This document shows positions 32,809-41,715 of a DNA stretch of 64,000 nt, one piece after another. The first letter of the stretch is position 1. Each line of letters starts with the position of its first letter. This DNA comes from Pomphorhynchus laevis (taxonomy: Eukaryota > Acanthocephala > Palaeacanthocephala > Echinorhynchida > Pomphorhynchidae), in assembly GCA_012934845.2 (NCBI GenBank), contig WNNJ02003733.1, forward strand, positions 62,001-126,000, written 5' to 3'. The position numbers were made by a program, and so were the translations under genes. The notes under the pieces were generated by a model. That model saw only the letters and a list, made by a program, of their open reading frames with translations, did no database searches and was not told the origin of the DNA.

Positions 32809-35799
32809 TCACAAATACGGAAAAGCAGCTTTCCCCATGGCATTCTCCATCCGTAATTTCTTTTTGAATTCGTTGATATTGCTACTGCACACTGTTGACT
32901 CTCCAAGCCTATTCCACAGAGATACAACTCGCCGATCAAATTGGACAGCTCGTGATTTTCTTATCCTTTCACGTCGCAGGGTTAAACCATGGCCTTGGAG
33001 GATATTGGATGAGCGCAAATGAAGACAATCTCGAAGTGGATGATCCAAATCATTAAGAATTTGCCAGACCATACTCATATCGATGTACCGGCGGGTCCAC
33101 GTGACAGTCTCAAGTCTAAGTGCTTTTAATCGATCAGGGTACGACAAAAATTTCAGTTGCGGTGCTAGCTTGGTAGCTCTATGAAGTACCCTCTCTGAAC
33201 TAATATGTTCTTTTGAATTTTGGGGATACACACACGGCGCAGCATATAGAAGACGGCTCAACACATGAGCAAAGATTAGCGGACGTAGGGCAAATTGATT
33301 AAGTGCAATGAAAGTGCGTCGAAGTTGACCGATTATCCCCAACGCATTTGAACAAGCATGTTCAGTATGTGTGACGGTACTCAAATCACTGTTTATCCAC
33401 ACTCCCAAGTCCTTATATTTGTTCACTCGTTCTATATCACTGCTTTGAAAGCTATAATTAACTAAAGATTGAGCATTTCCGCCACGAACACGTAAATGTT
33501 TGCATTTTGATATATTTACAATCAACCTATTGAGCAGAGCCCAATTTTCGACTTCATCGATATCCCGTTGCAGTTTGACTATATCATTGGGTGAACGAAT
33601 TGCCCGCCAGATTTTCAAATCGTCTGCATATAAAAGCATCCGAGAATCAATAAATTCCGGGAGATCGTTGATGTAGACACTTAATAACAATGGACCCAAT
33701 ACTAAACCTTGAGGCACCCCTATATTACATGGCTGCGAAGAAGAGTAAAAATTATCTACATGCACACAATAACTACGATTGCTTAAAAACGATTCAATCC
33801 ATCTAAGAAGCAAAAATAGAATGCCACTTTTCTCTAGTTTATTTAGGAGGAGTCTATGGTCTACTCTGTCAAATGCCTTAGAGAAATCGAAGAATATGAT
33901 GTCAGTAGCAATTGATACGGCTTTATTAGCTGACCAATCAAGATGGGCAGCGAGTAGATTAGTAACTGTCGAATAACCCTTACGGAAACCATGTTGCTCA
34001 GAAGCTATTACATTATTCTCACTATAAAACTTGACCATATAACCATGTATAATTCGCTCTAACATTCTACAACATAAGCAAGTAATACTTACTGGTCTAT
34101 AATTGTCTACTGAAGATCTATCACCCTTTTTGAAGATGGGGTGAATGATCGATTGTTTCCACTCTTTTGGAAGATTCGTATCAATAATAGATTGTCGAAA
34201 TATGTTACAAAGTGGTGTATATATTGAGTCTGCTATTCGACGAAGATATATCGAAGGTAACAAATCAGCACCTTTCGAGTTTGTCTCTTTAAGACGATGC
34301 AGTTCAGCTAAAACTTTCTCGGGAGTTATCAAATTAGCTATGTCTAAACTAGGATATGAAACACTAGCACCTCTTATCGTTTCACTGTTCTGGATAGGTT
34401 CAGAATACTCGTTTGTAGTCTCTTTGTACAAGTAAAAATGCCTTGAGAACATCTCAGCAAGGTCGTCTTCAATAACGCTATCAAAATATTGGTCAATTGT
34501 TTTATTAGCGTTCCTACTACTATTCACATATAGAAAGAGAGCTTTGGGATCATGTCTACAACTATGAGCTAGACCATTTTCAAATAAATAGCGCTTATGT
34601 CGCTTTAAAGAATTGAAGAAATTTCTCGCCTGCTTATAAACACCATATTCACAAAACCCACCCTTAAAGCATTTGAAACTGAAGTCACGAGCCTTCATCG
34701 CAGTAGCCAGCTCAGTATCAAACCAACGAGCGCTTTTCCGACTAGTCTTAGACTTCAAAGGTGAGAATTTTACCATTAGAGAATAAAGCGTCACGCGAAA
34801 ATGATCCCAGGCCTCGTCAACTCCGACAACAGCCGGATCAGGCCAACTTACTCTATGCAGCTTTGATGTAATAGCATCATAGTTCGCCCGAAAAACATTA
34901 ATCTGACGTTTGTACCGAGCATGATGAAACACCCTCATTTGTAAATTTAGCAAAACTTTAACTACACAGTGATCAGACAAACCAACAGGAGAATCATATT
35001 GGATACTACTGATTAATTGACTGTTTGTCGATAGGCAAAGATCAAGAAGGGAAGAACTACAACTTGAAAAGCGAGTATGTAAATCAACAAATTGAGCAAG
35101 ACCACAATAAGCAAAACACTCCATAAGGTCACAAGATTCACTATCACAAGTAGGAAGAACCGTATTCGAAGTCCATTCAACATCTGGCATATTCAGATCC
35201 CCAATTATCACAGTATCACAATCTCCTCGCGTATACAACTCTATCTCTTCAATGAGTTTCTTAGATATTGCCTTAGGAGCACGATACACAAGACCCAGTA
35301 TGATGGGTGAGCTGTTATCAAACTTCACCTGACACCACAAACTCTCAACTCTATCAATAGACGACTTACTCAAAACGCGCACCTTAACTTCGTCTCTCAT
35401 AAAGAGAGCTACGCCACCACCCCTACCCCCTATCCGATCACTACGGAACAAAGAATAGCCTGGGATGGATACCTCAGCATTGGATACATCACAATTAAGC
35501 CAAGATTCTGTAATACCAACTATAATTGGATTAACAGACTCGATCCTAAACTTTAGCTCATCGACTTTCTGTAACAAGCTCCGAACATTACAATAAAATA
35601 TACTATGACTTTTATTCACACCAGTGCGAGTAATAATATCATCTCTAGCAATCTGACACACTTCAGATCCCAAATCAGCTAGGCACTTATATGCTGTAAG
35701 ACCTTGCCAAAACCCTCCACATTCATGAGAGGCGATACATCTAATGGGGACCAACTGATTCGAATGCGTCGCCTCACTACTTGAAAATTTTGCACACAT
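32809..35799 (-). CDS. CR1a ORF2: APE endonuclease plus reverse transcriptase, intact
   Basis: 996 residues, uninterrupted. Endonuclease about 70-300: IFYCNVRSLLQKVDEL, IIVGITESWLNCDVS, RIGGRGGGVALFM, VIIGDLNMPDVEW, VGLSDHCVVKVLL. RT about 510-800: KQSIIHPIFKKGDRSSVDNY, EQHGFRKGYSTVTNLL, IIFFDFSKAFDRVDHRLLLN (motif A), NIGVPQGLVLGPLLLSVYIN (motif B, with L for the usual S after PQG), LLYADDLKIWRAI (motif C near 725). The C-terminus ends MGKAAFPYL. The ATG at 35799 lies in the region that would encode the ORF1 tail, so the ORFs overlap in the ancestor. The PQGL change could weaken the RT; copy 1 has PQGS. Confidence 0.92.
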   Translation of the reverse strand: MCAKFSSSEATHSNQLVPIRCIASHECGGFWQGLTAYKCLADLGSEVCQIARDDIITRTGVNKSHSIFYCNVRSLLQKVDELKFRIESVNPIIVGITESWLNCDVSNAEVSIPGYSLFRSDRIGGRGGGVALFMRDEVKVRVLSKSSIDRVESLWCQVKFDNSSPIILGLVYRAPKAISKKLIEEIELYTRGDCDTVIIGDLNMPDVEWTSNTVLPTCDSESCDLMECFAYCGLAQFVDLHTRFSSCSSSLLDLCLSTNSQLISSIQYDSPVGLSDHCVVKVLLNLQMRVFHHARYKRQINVFRANYDAITSKLHRVSWPDPAVVGVDEAWDHFRVTLYSLMVKFSPLKSKTSRKSARWFDTELATAMKARDFSFKCFKGGFCEYGVYKQARNFFNSLKRHKRYLFENGLAHSCRHDPKALFLYVNSSRNANKTIDQYFDSVIEDDLAEMFSRHFYLYKETTNEYSEPIQNSETIRGASVSYPSLDIANLITPEKVLAELHRLKETNSKGADLLPSIYLRRIADSIYTPLCNIFRQSIIDTNLPKEWKQSIIHPIFKKGDRSSVDNYRPVSITCLCCRMLERIIHGYMVKFYSENNVIASEQHGFRKGYSTVTNLLAAHLDWSANKAVSIATDIIFFDFSKAFDRVDHRLLLNKLEKSGILFLLLRWIESFLSNRSYCVHVDNFYSSSQPCNIGVPQGLVLGPLLLSVYINDLPEFIDSRMLLYADDLKIWRAIRSPNDIVKLQRDIDEVENWALLNRLIVNISKCKHLRVRGGNAQSLVNYSFQSSDIERVNKYKDLGVWINSDLSTVTHTEHACSNALGIIGQLRRTFIALNQFALRPLIFAHVLSRLLYAAPCVYPQNSKEHISSERVLHRATKLAPQLKFLSYPDRLKALRLETVTWTRRYIDMSMVWQILNDLDHPLRDCLHLRSSNILQGHGLTLRRERIRKSRAVQFDRRVVSLWNRLGESTVCSSNINEFKKKLRMENAMGKAAFPYL

Positions 35800-35909
35800 A
35801 GATTGCTCTCACCAAGTGCAACACGAGATGCAAGTTCTTTCTTAGCTTGAGACAATTTCTCCCTTTGAAGAGCGTCAAGATCTTTTAAGAGACTAACGTG
35901 GGATCCTTT

Positions 35910-36839
35910 TTAACGATATGAATTCCGAAGAATTAACTCAGCATGTGACTGCTCTCTAAATACGGCCTTGAGTAAACGCGGCCTATTACAAAGTGTATCA
36001 CGCTTACCCAGTCGAAATAATGCAACGAGTTTAACACGTTTGACAATATCCACATTGCAAGAACCAAGTACCTGCGTCAATATAAATCTCACACTCTGGA
36101 CGTCCTCGTTAAGACGTACTTGTGCGTTCTCAAATAAAGATTCTCTTACATTGGCCAGAATAACAGATCTACATCGATCAGCGGTGTGTTTCCTATTATT
36201 ACCAATTTGCAATTCGAGACTGTCACGTGACACTGCGGATAGTGTATGTTGACTTATCGTTGACGCTTGTTCCTTCTTTTTGACAGTCCCATTATCAGAC
36301 ATATGACCATGATTCAAAACCTGACAATATGTATTTTCATCATTAGTAACATCAGGTAAATGCACTGGAACATCCATGGCTACAGTCTCACCCTCTACAG
36401 TTAAATCTATATTCATTGGATTATTTGCAAGACTTGAGGAGGGATATATAGAGTTAAGACTTGAGGAGGGATATATAGAGTTAGAATAGCTTCCATCACT
36501 ATGACTGGAATTTTCAACATTCTTAGTAGATTTGGAAGTAAGAACTTCCTTACTTTGACCGGCACTTATGCTTTTTGGAATTGGTGGAGCTGATATGGGT
36601 CCAAGAGAATTACAACTCGACTGACCGACAACCAAGGGGGTAGATTCCGTCTTCAAATCATTTATCAAAGATGCGCAGCAGTACCCGCAGTAGAAAGATG
36701 CATTAGACAGAGCTGTTTTCTTTTCCCCGGGAACTGAAACACTTGTCCACACATGACAATCTTCACTTGAACACCGAACCTGATAATCCACGAACTTGGC
36801 AGCATCACCTCGCTTTGTAGTCTTCCTCTGTTTGACCAT
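35910..36839 (-). pseudogene. CR1a ORF1, copy 2, prematurely stopped
   Basis: 309 residues, same plan as copy 1: zinc cluster VRCSSEDCHVWTSV ... FYCGYCCASL, then the RRM-like part to LILRNSYR, then TAA. Beyond the stop the frame continues as KGSHVSLLKDLDALQ and QNFQVVRRRIRISWSPL, matching the CR1b ORF1 C-terminus. Two copies of the NSIYPSSSL unit. The stop removes roughly the last 60 residues, so this element would need ORF1 supplied by another copy. Confidence 0.87.
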
Positions 36840-37139
36840 TATATGTATGTATATTCAGACTTTATCAGAGTAAAGTCTCTCGTGTAGATTTCAATAAAGA
36901 TTGTGTCCAATAAATCTTTTCCAATAAAGATTTCAATAAGGATTGAGTTGACTAATCCAGAATTGTTTCAATTTTCTTGATTTCGCATTGTAATTTGCTG
37001 CAGAGCGACGTCAATTGTAATTTGTGTATTTACTTTAGATTGTAAATCATTCCACGATCACATTTCCATTGGAAATAACATCACTCTATATACGTGTAAA
37101 GTTGATAAATTCGCTGGTGATTTTTAGATGAGAGATTTA

Positions 37140-37410
37140 AGATGAGAGATTTAAGATTTAAGATGAGAGATTTTTGACGAAGAGAAGCCATCGTAATAGC
37201 GAAGACAAAAAAGAAGGATTTTTTGATCGACAATGTCGAATGCAGATGAAGGATCGAGCGATATTACCACACTACAAAGTCTTTTGCCACAAGCGAGGAG
37301 CAGATCAGTCAATACTTTATGGCATGCTAGTTCGGTGGAATGATTCGAATGCACGATTGGACATTTTCTGTATGGGGCTGGGAGGATCAAGATTTGAGTG
37401 AACATTTTTT
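37140..37410 (-). pseudogene. L2-type LINE RT fragment
   Basis: 84-residue frame: VHSNHSTELACHKVLTDLLL and VVISLDPSSAFDIVDQKILL (RT motif A region). Same RT family as L2x but clearly diverged (SLDPSSAFD for SLDLSSAFD). Only this segment of the element remains. The 250 bases to its right (36885-37139) hold nothing I recognise. Confidence 0.65.
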
Positions 37411-37506
37411 CAATGTCACTATTTTCACTACTTTTAAATAGTTGATAATGATTTATTATTGATAAAGAATTATTGGAGTTAGATCAACGAAAGGAGGAAA
37501 TTTTTT

Positions 37507-37538
37507 GATATTTCGCTAACCTCTGTTAGCATCTTCAG
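37507..37538 (-). ncRNA. Hammerhead-ribozyme-like core
   Basis: Minus strand: CTGAAGA, T, stem II GCTAAC-AGAG-GTTAGC (6 bp, 4-base loop), GAAATATC. The conserved core bases CUGANGA, GAA, the A15.1-U16.1 pair and H17 (C) all match. Stem III would be only AU/AU, as in the very short stem III known from Penelope-type hammerheads. A T-run before and an A-run after can form the first four pairs of stem I. Confidence 0.55.
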
Positions 37539-37609
37539 AAAATTTCCTGAAAATGCTAACAGAAAATCATATAAAAAATGCTTCAGAAAATCATGTTTAA
37601 GAAAATCAT

Positions 37610-37641
37610 CTGAAGATGCTAATAGAGATTAGCGAAATATC
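37610..37641 (+). ncRNA. Hammerhead-ribozyme-like core
   Basis: Plus strand: CTGAAGA, T, stem II GCTAAT-AGAG-ATTAGC (6 bp), GAAATATC. Compared with the opposite arm, the loop-closing pair changed from C-G to T-A with pairing kept, a compensatory change. Stem I support is weak here because the left flank is rearranged. Confidence 0.52.
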
Positions 37642-37689
37642 AAAATATTTCCTTTTTTCTTTGATACAGCTCCAATAATTCATTTTAAC

Positions 37690-38320
37690 AACTGTTGCTC
37701 AATCTTATTTCAACCGCAGCCGAAACGGTATTCGTCATTTTTTTGCATCTTTCGAGAATCCTGATGCCATGTGCATCTATGGATCTCCTTATGTTCAACA
37801 TAGTGTTGGTTATGCACAAATTGTTGTTATAACAAAATTGCAATAAATCAACACCATTGCCATTCAGATCGAAGAGTCGGATGCTCCACAACATTCCCTT
37901 CAAAGTGCTACTGTCGCCACTAACATAAGCATTTAAGTCACCCAATAGTACGAGGGAATCTCGTACATGGGTACTATTAAGCAGAACCTGAAGATCTTCC
38001 GCTAAGACTGCGTATTTCGAGATAATGTTTGCGGCAATGCACATACGACACTTATCCCCTTTCCATCTTTGACTACAAGTCTATTAGACGCCAGCCTTTC
38101 AGTCACTGGGTTTAAGCTTTCTACCACGAATAACAACCGGAGACTTGTAAATATATCTACACTCGCCCGCCATCGCCTTCCGTTGGTAACTCCCGAATAG
38201 TTCAAGATATAACCTTGATCCAAAAGTTTAGTTCTAGTTCGAGAATAGTGAAGAGAAGTCACTCCGACTATTTCTAGACCGAAGCGAACCAATCAGTGGT
38301 GAGTTGACCATTTTTCGTAA
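37690..38320 (-). pseudogene. RTE-clade LINE endonuclease fragment
   Basis: Minus strand, two frames. 38002-38292 reads LEIVGVTSLHYSRTRTKLLD, YSGVTNGRRWRASVDIF and SNRLVVKDGKGISVVCA; 37685-38044 reads YAVLAEDLQVLLNST, RDSLVLLGDLNAYVSGDSST and DLNGNGVDLLQFCYNNNLCI. This is the APE endonuclease typical of RTE/BovB elements (GRR.W.GV..., GDLNA). The RT part is missing: the sequence stops at the foldback at 37690. Confidence 0.75.
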
Positions 38321-38358
38321 TTTTTTTGCTTGTTATGTTTATTGTTCTGATTTTGTTT

Positions 38359-38553
38359 GCTGGCTATCTCTCGTTTTCGATATCATTCGATGATCCAACA
38401 TCGCTACTGTAAGGAAACATGAATCCGTGACTCTCTTCCGCCTTTTTGTCCATCGTTTAATCTGCAATTAGAGTGATGGGAGTTATTTTGTTTCTTCGGC
38501 CATCTCTTGTTCCCGATATCCTTTGATGATCCAACATCGTTACTGAAAGGAAC
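38359..38553. repeat. Direct repeat upstream of the RTE fragment
   Basis: Two copies of about 55 bases (38359-38415 and 38499-38553) containing GATGATCCAACATCG and flanking CTCTCGTTTTCGATATC / CTCTTGTTCCCGATATC. They are 140 bases apart and lie on the 5' side of the RTE endonuclease, so they may be duplicated leader units. Confidence 0.6.
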
Positions 38554-38580
38554 AGATCTCCGTGAAATACCTTTTGTTAC

Positions 38581-38929
38581 TAACAATAGGTATTCCTATA
38601 TAATATAGTCTTTTATCAGAACCAAAAACTATTTCTATGCGCTTAAAATTTATACTTAGCCTTCTTAATAGGCCAAATCGAAAACCACTTTTTAGTAAAC
38701 TATATGTAATAGCTATTTATCTATCACAAAATAAGCATTAGTTAGAACTGATAAACCTGTATCGTAGGTAATGTGTCGTAGCAGCGAAAATTAGCCATTT
38801 AGTTGAAACATTTGGTGGCCGCGACACTGTCTGTCCTTCTACTAACATTTTGACAGGCACATCTTTGAAATATAGAAGAATCAACGCACTTAATGTTGAT
38901 AAGTAGTAAACCAACATCAGTTTTTAAAC
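38581..38929. other. Gap without recognisable gene
   Basis: Stops in all frames and no clear repeat; nothing that I can support. Confidence 0.5.
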
Positions 38930-39160
38930 GAATGTTCTACTGTATATAAGATTCTTTATGGATAATAAATAATATACTCTGTATAAGAATAAGATAGTTG
39001 ATAATCGAATTTAATCCGAAGAGATAAGTTATTAGCATTAATTTGGCCCCGCTGCTATGCTGGGTAAAGTAAAGGTGGGGGCAAAACCTGGTAACATAGC
39101 AGTTCCTTCTGATTAGTCAATTCATAAAATTTGACTTTTATTTTAAATAAAAAATTTTAT
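38930..39160 (+). mobile_element. Solo 3' end of a PLE-N element
   Basis: Plus orientation. TTATGGATAATAAATAATAT is the last codons of PLE-N RT (MDNK-stop) followed by the 3' region with the pseudoknot-like motif (39045-39105) and the ATTAGTCAATTCAT ... TGACTTTTATTTTAAA stretch. The rest of the element is absent. A second, shorter remnant of the same ORF end lies at about 39505-39560. Confidence 0.65.
39045..39105 (+). ncRNA. Conserved pseudoknot-like motif of PLE-N, copy B
   Basis: GGCCCC, GCTGCTATG, loop, GGGGGC, AAAACCTGGTAA, CATAGCAG. The CTGCTATG/CATAGCAG pairing is perfect although the intervening loop has changed; GCCCC/GGGGC still pairs. The upstream hairpin is mostly lost. Confidence 0.42.
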
Positions 39161-39569
39161 TTTAACCCTATATAAAAAATTTAATTATCCTTAAATAATT
39201 TTAATTAATCAGTCATATTAACTTTTTGAATTATCAGTCATATTAACTTTTATCAGTCATTATCAGTCATATTAACTTTTTGCTAGATTAACTCCTTCAA
39301 TCTTAGATTGATAGTTTCGAATATAAATTTAAATGGTAAGGTCTTTTAAGATGTTAACTAAAATTACACTACCTTCGTTGCAAATGTAGAGAAATATACA
39401 CTTGAGAAAAAATTTTCAACCTTTAATTCGTCAATTTTTTTAAAGATATTGTTGGTCAGTGGATTAAACGCAGGCTTAACAAAATAAAAATAGTATATTG
39501 ACGATACAAATGTTCCACTGCATATAAGATTCTTTATGGATAATAAATAATTTTATTTTTAAATAGTTA

Positions 39570-41715
39570 TTATTAATGTTTCAACAGCACATAAAAGCAT
39601 GGCTTAATTGGCAGATTCACTGCAGAAAAAAGAAAATATAATAAAAGTATCACAAATACGGAAAAGCAGCTTTCCCCATGGCATCCTCCATCCGTAATTT
39701 CTTTTTGAATTCGTTGATATTGCTACTGCACACTGTTGACTCTCCAAGCCTATTCCACAGAGATACAACTCGCCGATTAAAATTGGACAGCTCGTGATTT
39801 TCTTATCCTTTCACGTCGCAGGGTTAAACTATGGCCTCTGAGGATATTTGATGAGAACAAATGAAGACAATCTCTAAGTGGATGATCCAAATCATTAAGA
39901 ATTTGCCAGACTATACTCATATCGATGTACCGGCGAGTCCACGTGACAGTCTCAAGTCTAAGTGCTTTTAATCGATCAGGGTACGACAAAAATTTCAGTT
40001 GCGGTGCTAGCTTGGCTGCTCTATGAAATACCCTCTCTGAACTAATATGTTCTTTTGAATTTTGGGGATACACACACGGCGCAGCATATAGAAGACGGCT
40101 CAACACATGAGCAAAGATTAGCGGACGTAGGGCAAATTGATTGAGTGCAATGAAAGTGCGTCGAAGTTGACCGATTATCCCCAACGCATTTGAACAAGCA
40201 TGTTCAGTATGTGTGACGGTACTCAAATCACTGTTTATCCACACTCCCAAGTCCTTATATTTGTTCACTCGTTCTATATCACTGCTTTGAAAGCTATAAT
40301 TAGCTAAAGATTGAGCATTTCCGCCACAAACACGTAAATGTTTGCATTTTGATATATTAACAATCAACCTATTGTGCAGAGCCCAATTTTTGACTTTATC
40401 GATATCCCGTTGCAGTTTAACTATATCATTGGGTGAACGAATTGCCCGCCAGATTTTCAAATCGTCTGCATATAAAAGCATCCGAGAATCAATAAATTCC
40501 GGGAGATCGTTGATGTAGACACTTAATAACAATGGACCCAATACTAAACCTTGAGGCACCCCTATATTACATGGCTGCGAAGAAGAGTAAAAATTATCTA
40601 CATGCACACAATAACTACGATTGCTTAAAAATGATTCAATCCATCTAAGAAGCAAAAATAGAATGCCACTTTTCTCTAGTTTATTTAGGAGGAGTCTATG
40701 GTCTACTCTGTCAAATGCCTTAGAGAAATCGAAGAATATGATGTCAGTAGCAATGGACACGGCTTTATTAGCTGACCAATCAAGATGGGCTGCGAGTAGA
40801 TTAGTAACTGTCGAATAACCCTTACGGAAACCATGTTGCTCAGAAGCTATTACATTATTCTCACTATAAAACTTGACCATGCAAGGTCAAAAGATTCACT
40901 ATCACAAGTAGAAAAAACCGTATTCGAAGTCCATTCAACATCTGGCATATTCAGATCACCAATTATTACAGTATCACAATCTCCTCGCGTATACATCTCT
41001 ATCTCTTCAATGAGTTTTTTAGATATTGCATTAGGAGCACGATACACAAGACCCAGTATGATGGGTGAGCTGTTATCAAACTTCAACTGACACCACAAAC
41101 TCTCAACTCTATCAATAGACGGCTTACTCAAAACACGCACCTCATCTTCGTCTATCATTAAGAGAGCTACGCCACCACCCATACCCCTATCCGATCACTA
41201 CGGAACAAAGAATAGCCTGGGATGGATACATCAGCATCGGATACATCACAATAAGCCAAGATTCTGTAATACCAACTAAAATTGGATTAACAGACTCGAT
41301 CCTAAATTTTAGCTCATCGACTTTCTGTAACAAGCTTCGAACATTACAATAAAATATACTATGACTTTTATTCACACCAGTGCGAGTAGTAATATCATCT
41401 CTAGCAATCTGACACACTTCAGATCCCAAATCAGCTAGGCACTTATATGCTATAAGACCTTGCCAAAACCCTCCACATTCACGAGATGCGATACATCAAG
41501 TGGGGACCAACTGATTCGAATGCGTCGCCTCACTACTTGAAACTTTTGCACACATAGATTGCTCTCACCAAGTGCAACATGAGATGCGAGTTCTTTCTTA
41601 GCTTGAGACAATTTTTCCCTTTAAAGAGCGTCCAGATCTTTCAAGAGACTAACATGGGATCCTTTTAAACGATATGAATTCCGAAGAATTAACTCAGCAT
41701 GCGACTGCTCCCTAA
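39570..41715 (-). mobile_element. CR1a LINE copy 3, internally deleted (left part)
   Basis: Minus strand. 3' UTR and RT (39777-40880) are fused at about 40880 to endonuclease sequence (40850-41429), so about 1.1 kb between endonuclease residue 195 or so and the RT start is deleted. ORF1 sequence follows to 41715, where L2x is inserted; the remainder is at 45588-45831. At 41655 this copy has TTA where copies 1 and 2 have the stop TAA, so it keeps the ancestral ORF1 frame at that codon. Confidence 0.87.
39777..40880 (-). pseudogene. CR1a ORF2, RT part of copy 3
   Basis: 367 residues: IIFFDFSKAFDRVDHRLLLN (motif A), NIGVPQGLVLGPLLLSVYIN (motif B), LLYADDLKIWRAI (motif C), YKDLGVWINSDL. It shares PQGL with copy 2. 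The N-terminal side is lost to the internal deletion. The C-terminus is broken near 39777 by a one-base difference (VQF then a stop). Confidence 0.85.

Larger units (their letters stand above)
32711..36884 (-). mobile_element. CR1a LINE copy 2, near full length
   Basis: Minus strand: leader from about 36884, ORF1 (35910-36839, with premature stop), intact ORF2 (32809-35799), 3' UTR, and an AAT tail of about eight units at 32711-32735. Outside the insertion it is very close to copy 1, sharing the premature ORF1 stop; it has two rather than three copies of the 27-bp ORF1 repeat. Confidence 0.9.
37432..37690. repeat. Foldback repeat, family 1, with two good hammerhead-like cores
   Basis: About 260-base foldback. 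Ends: TAGTTGATAATGATTTATTA ... GAATTATTGGAG on the left and AGCTCCAATAATTCATTTTA on the right. Each arm carries one hammerhead-like core on its own strand (see the two entries below). The interior has an extra duplication of AGAAAATCAT words. Confidence 0.75.

Noticed and set aside
38359-38553. Host gene exons upstream of the RTE endonuclease
   Set aside because: The open frames are repeat-derived and short, and the downstream protein is a LINE endonuclease.
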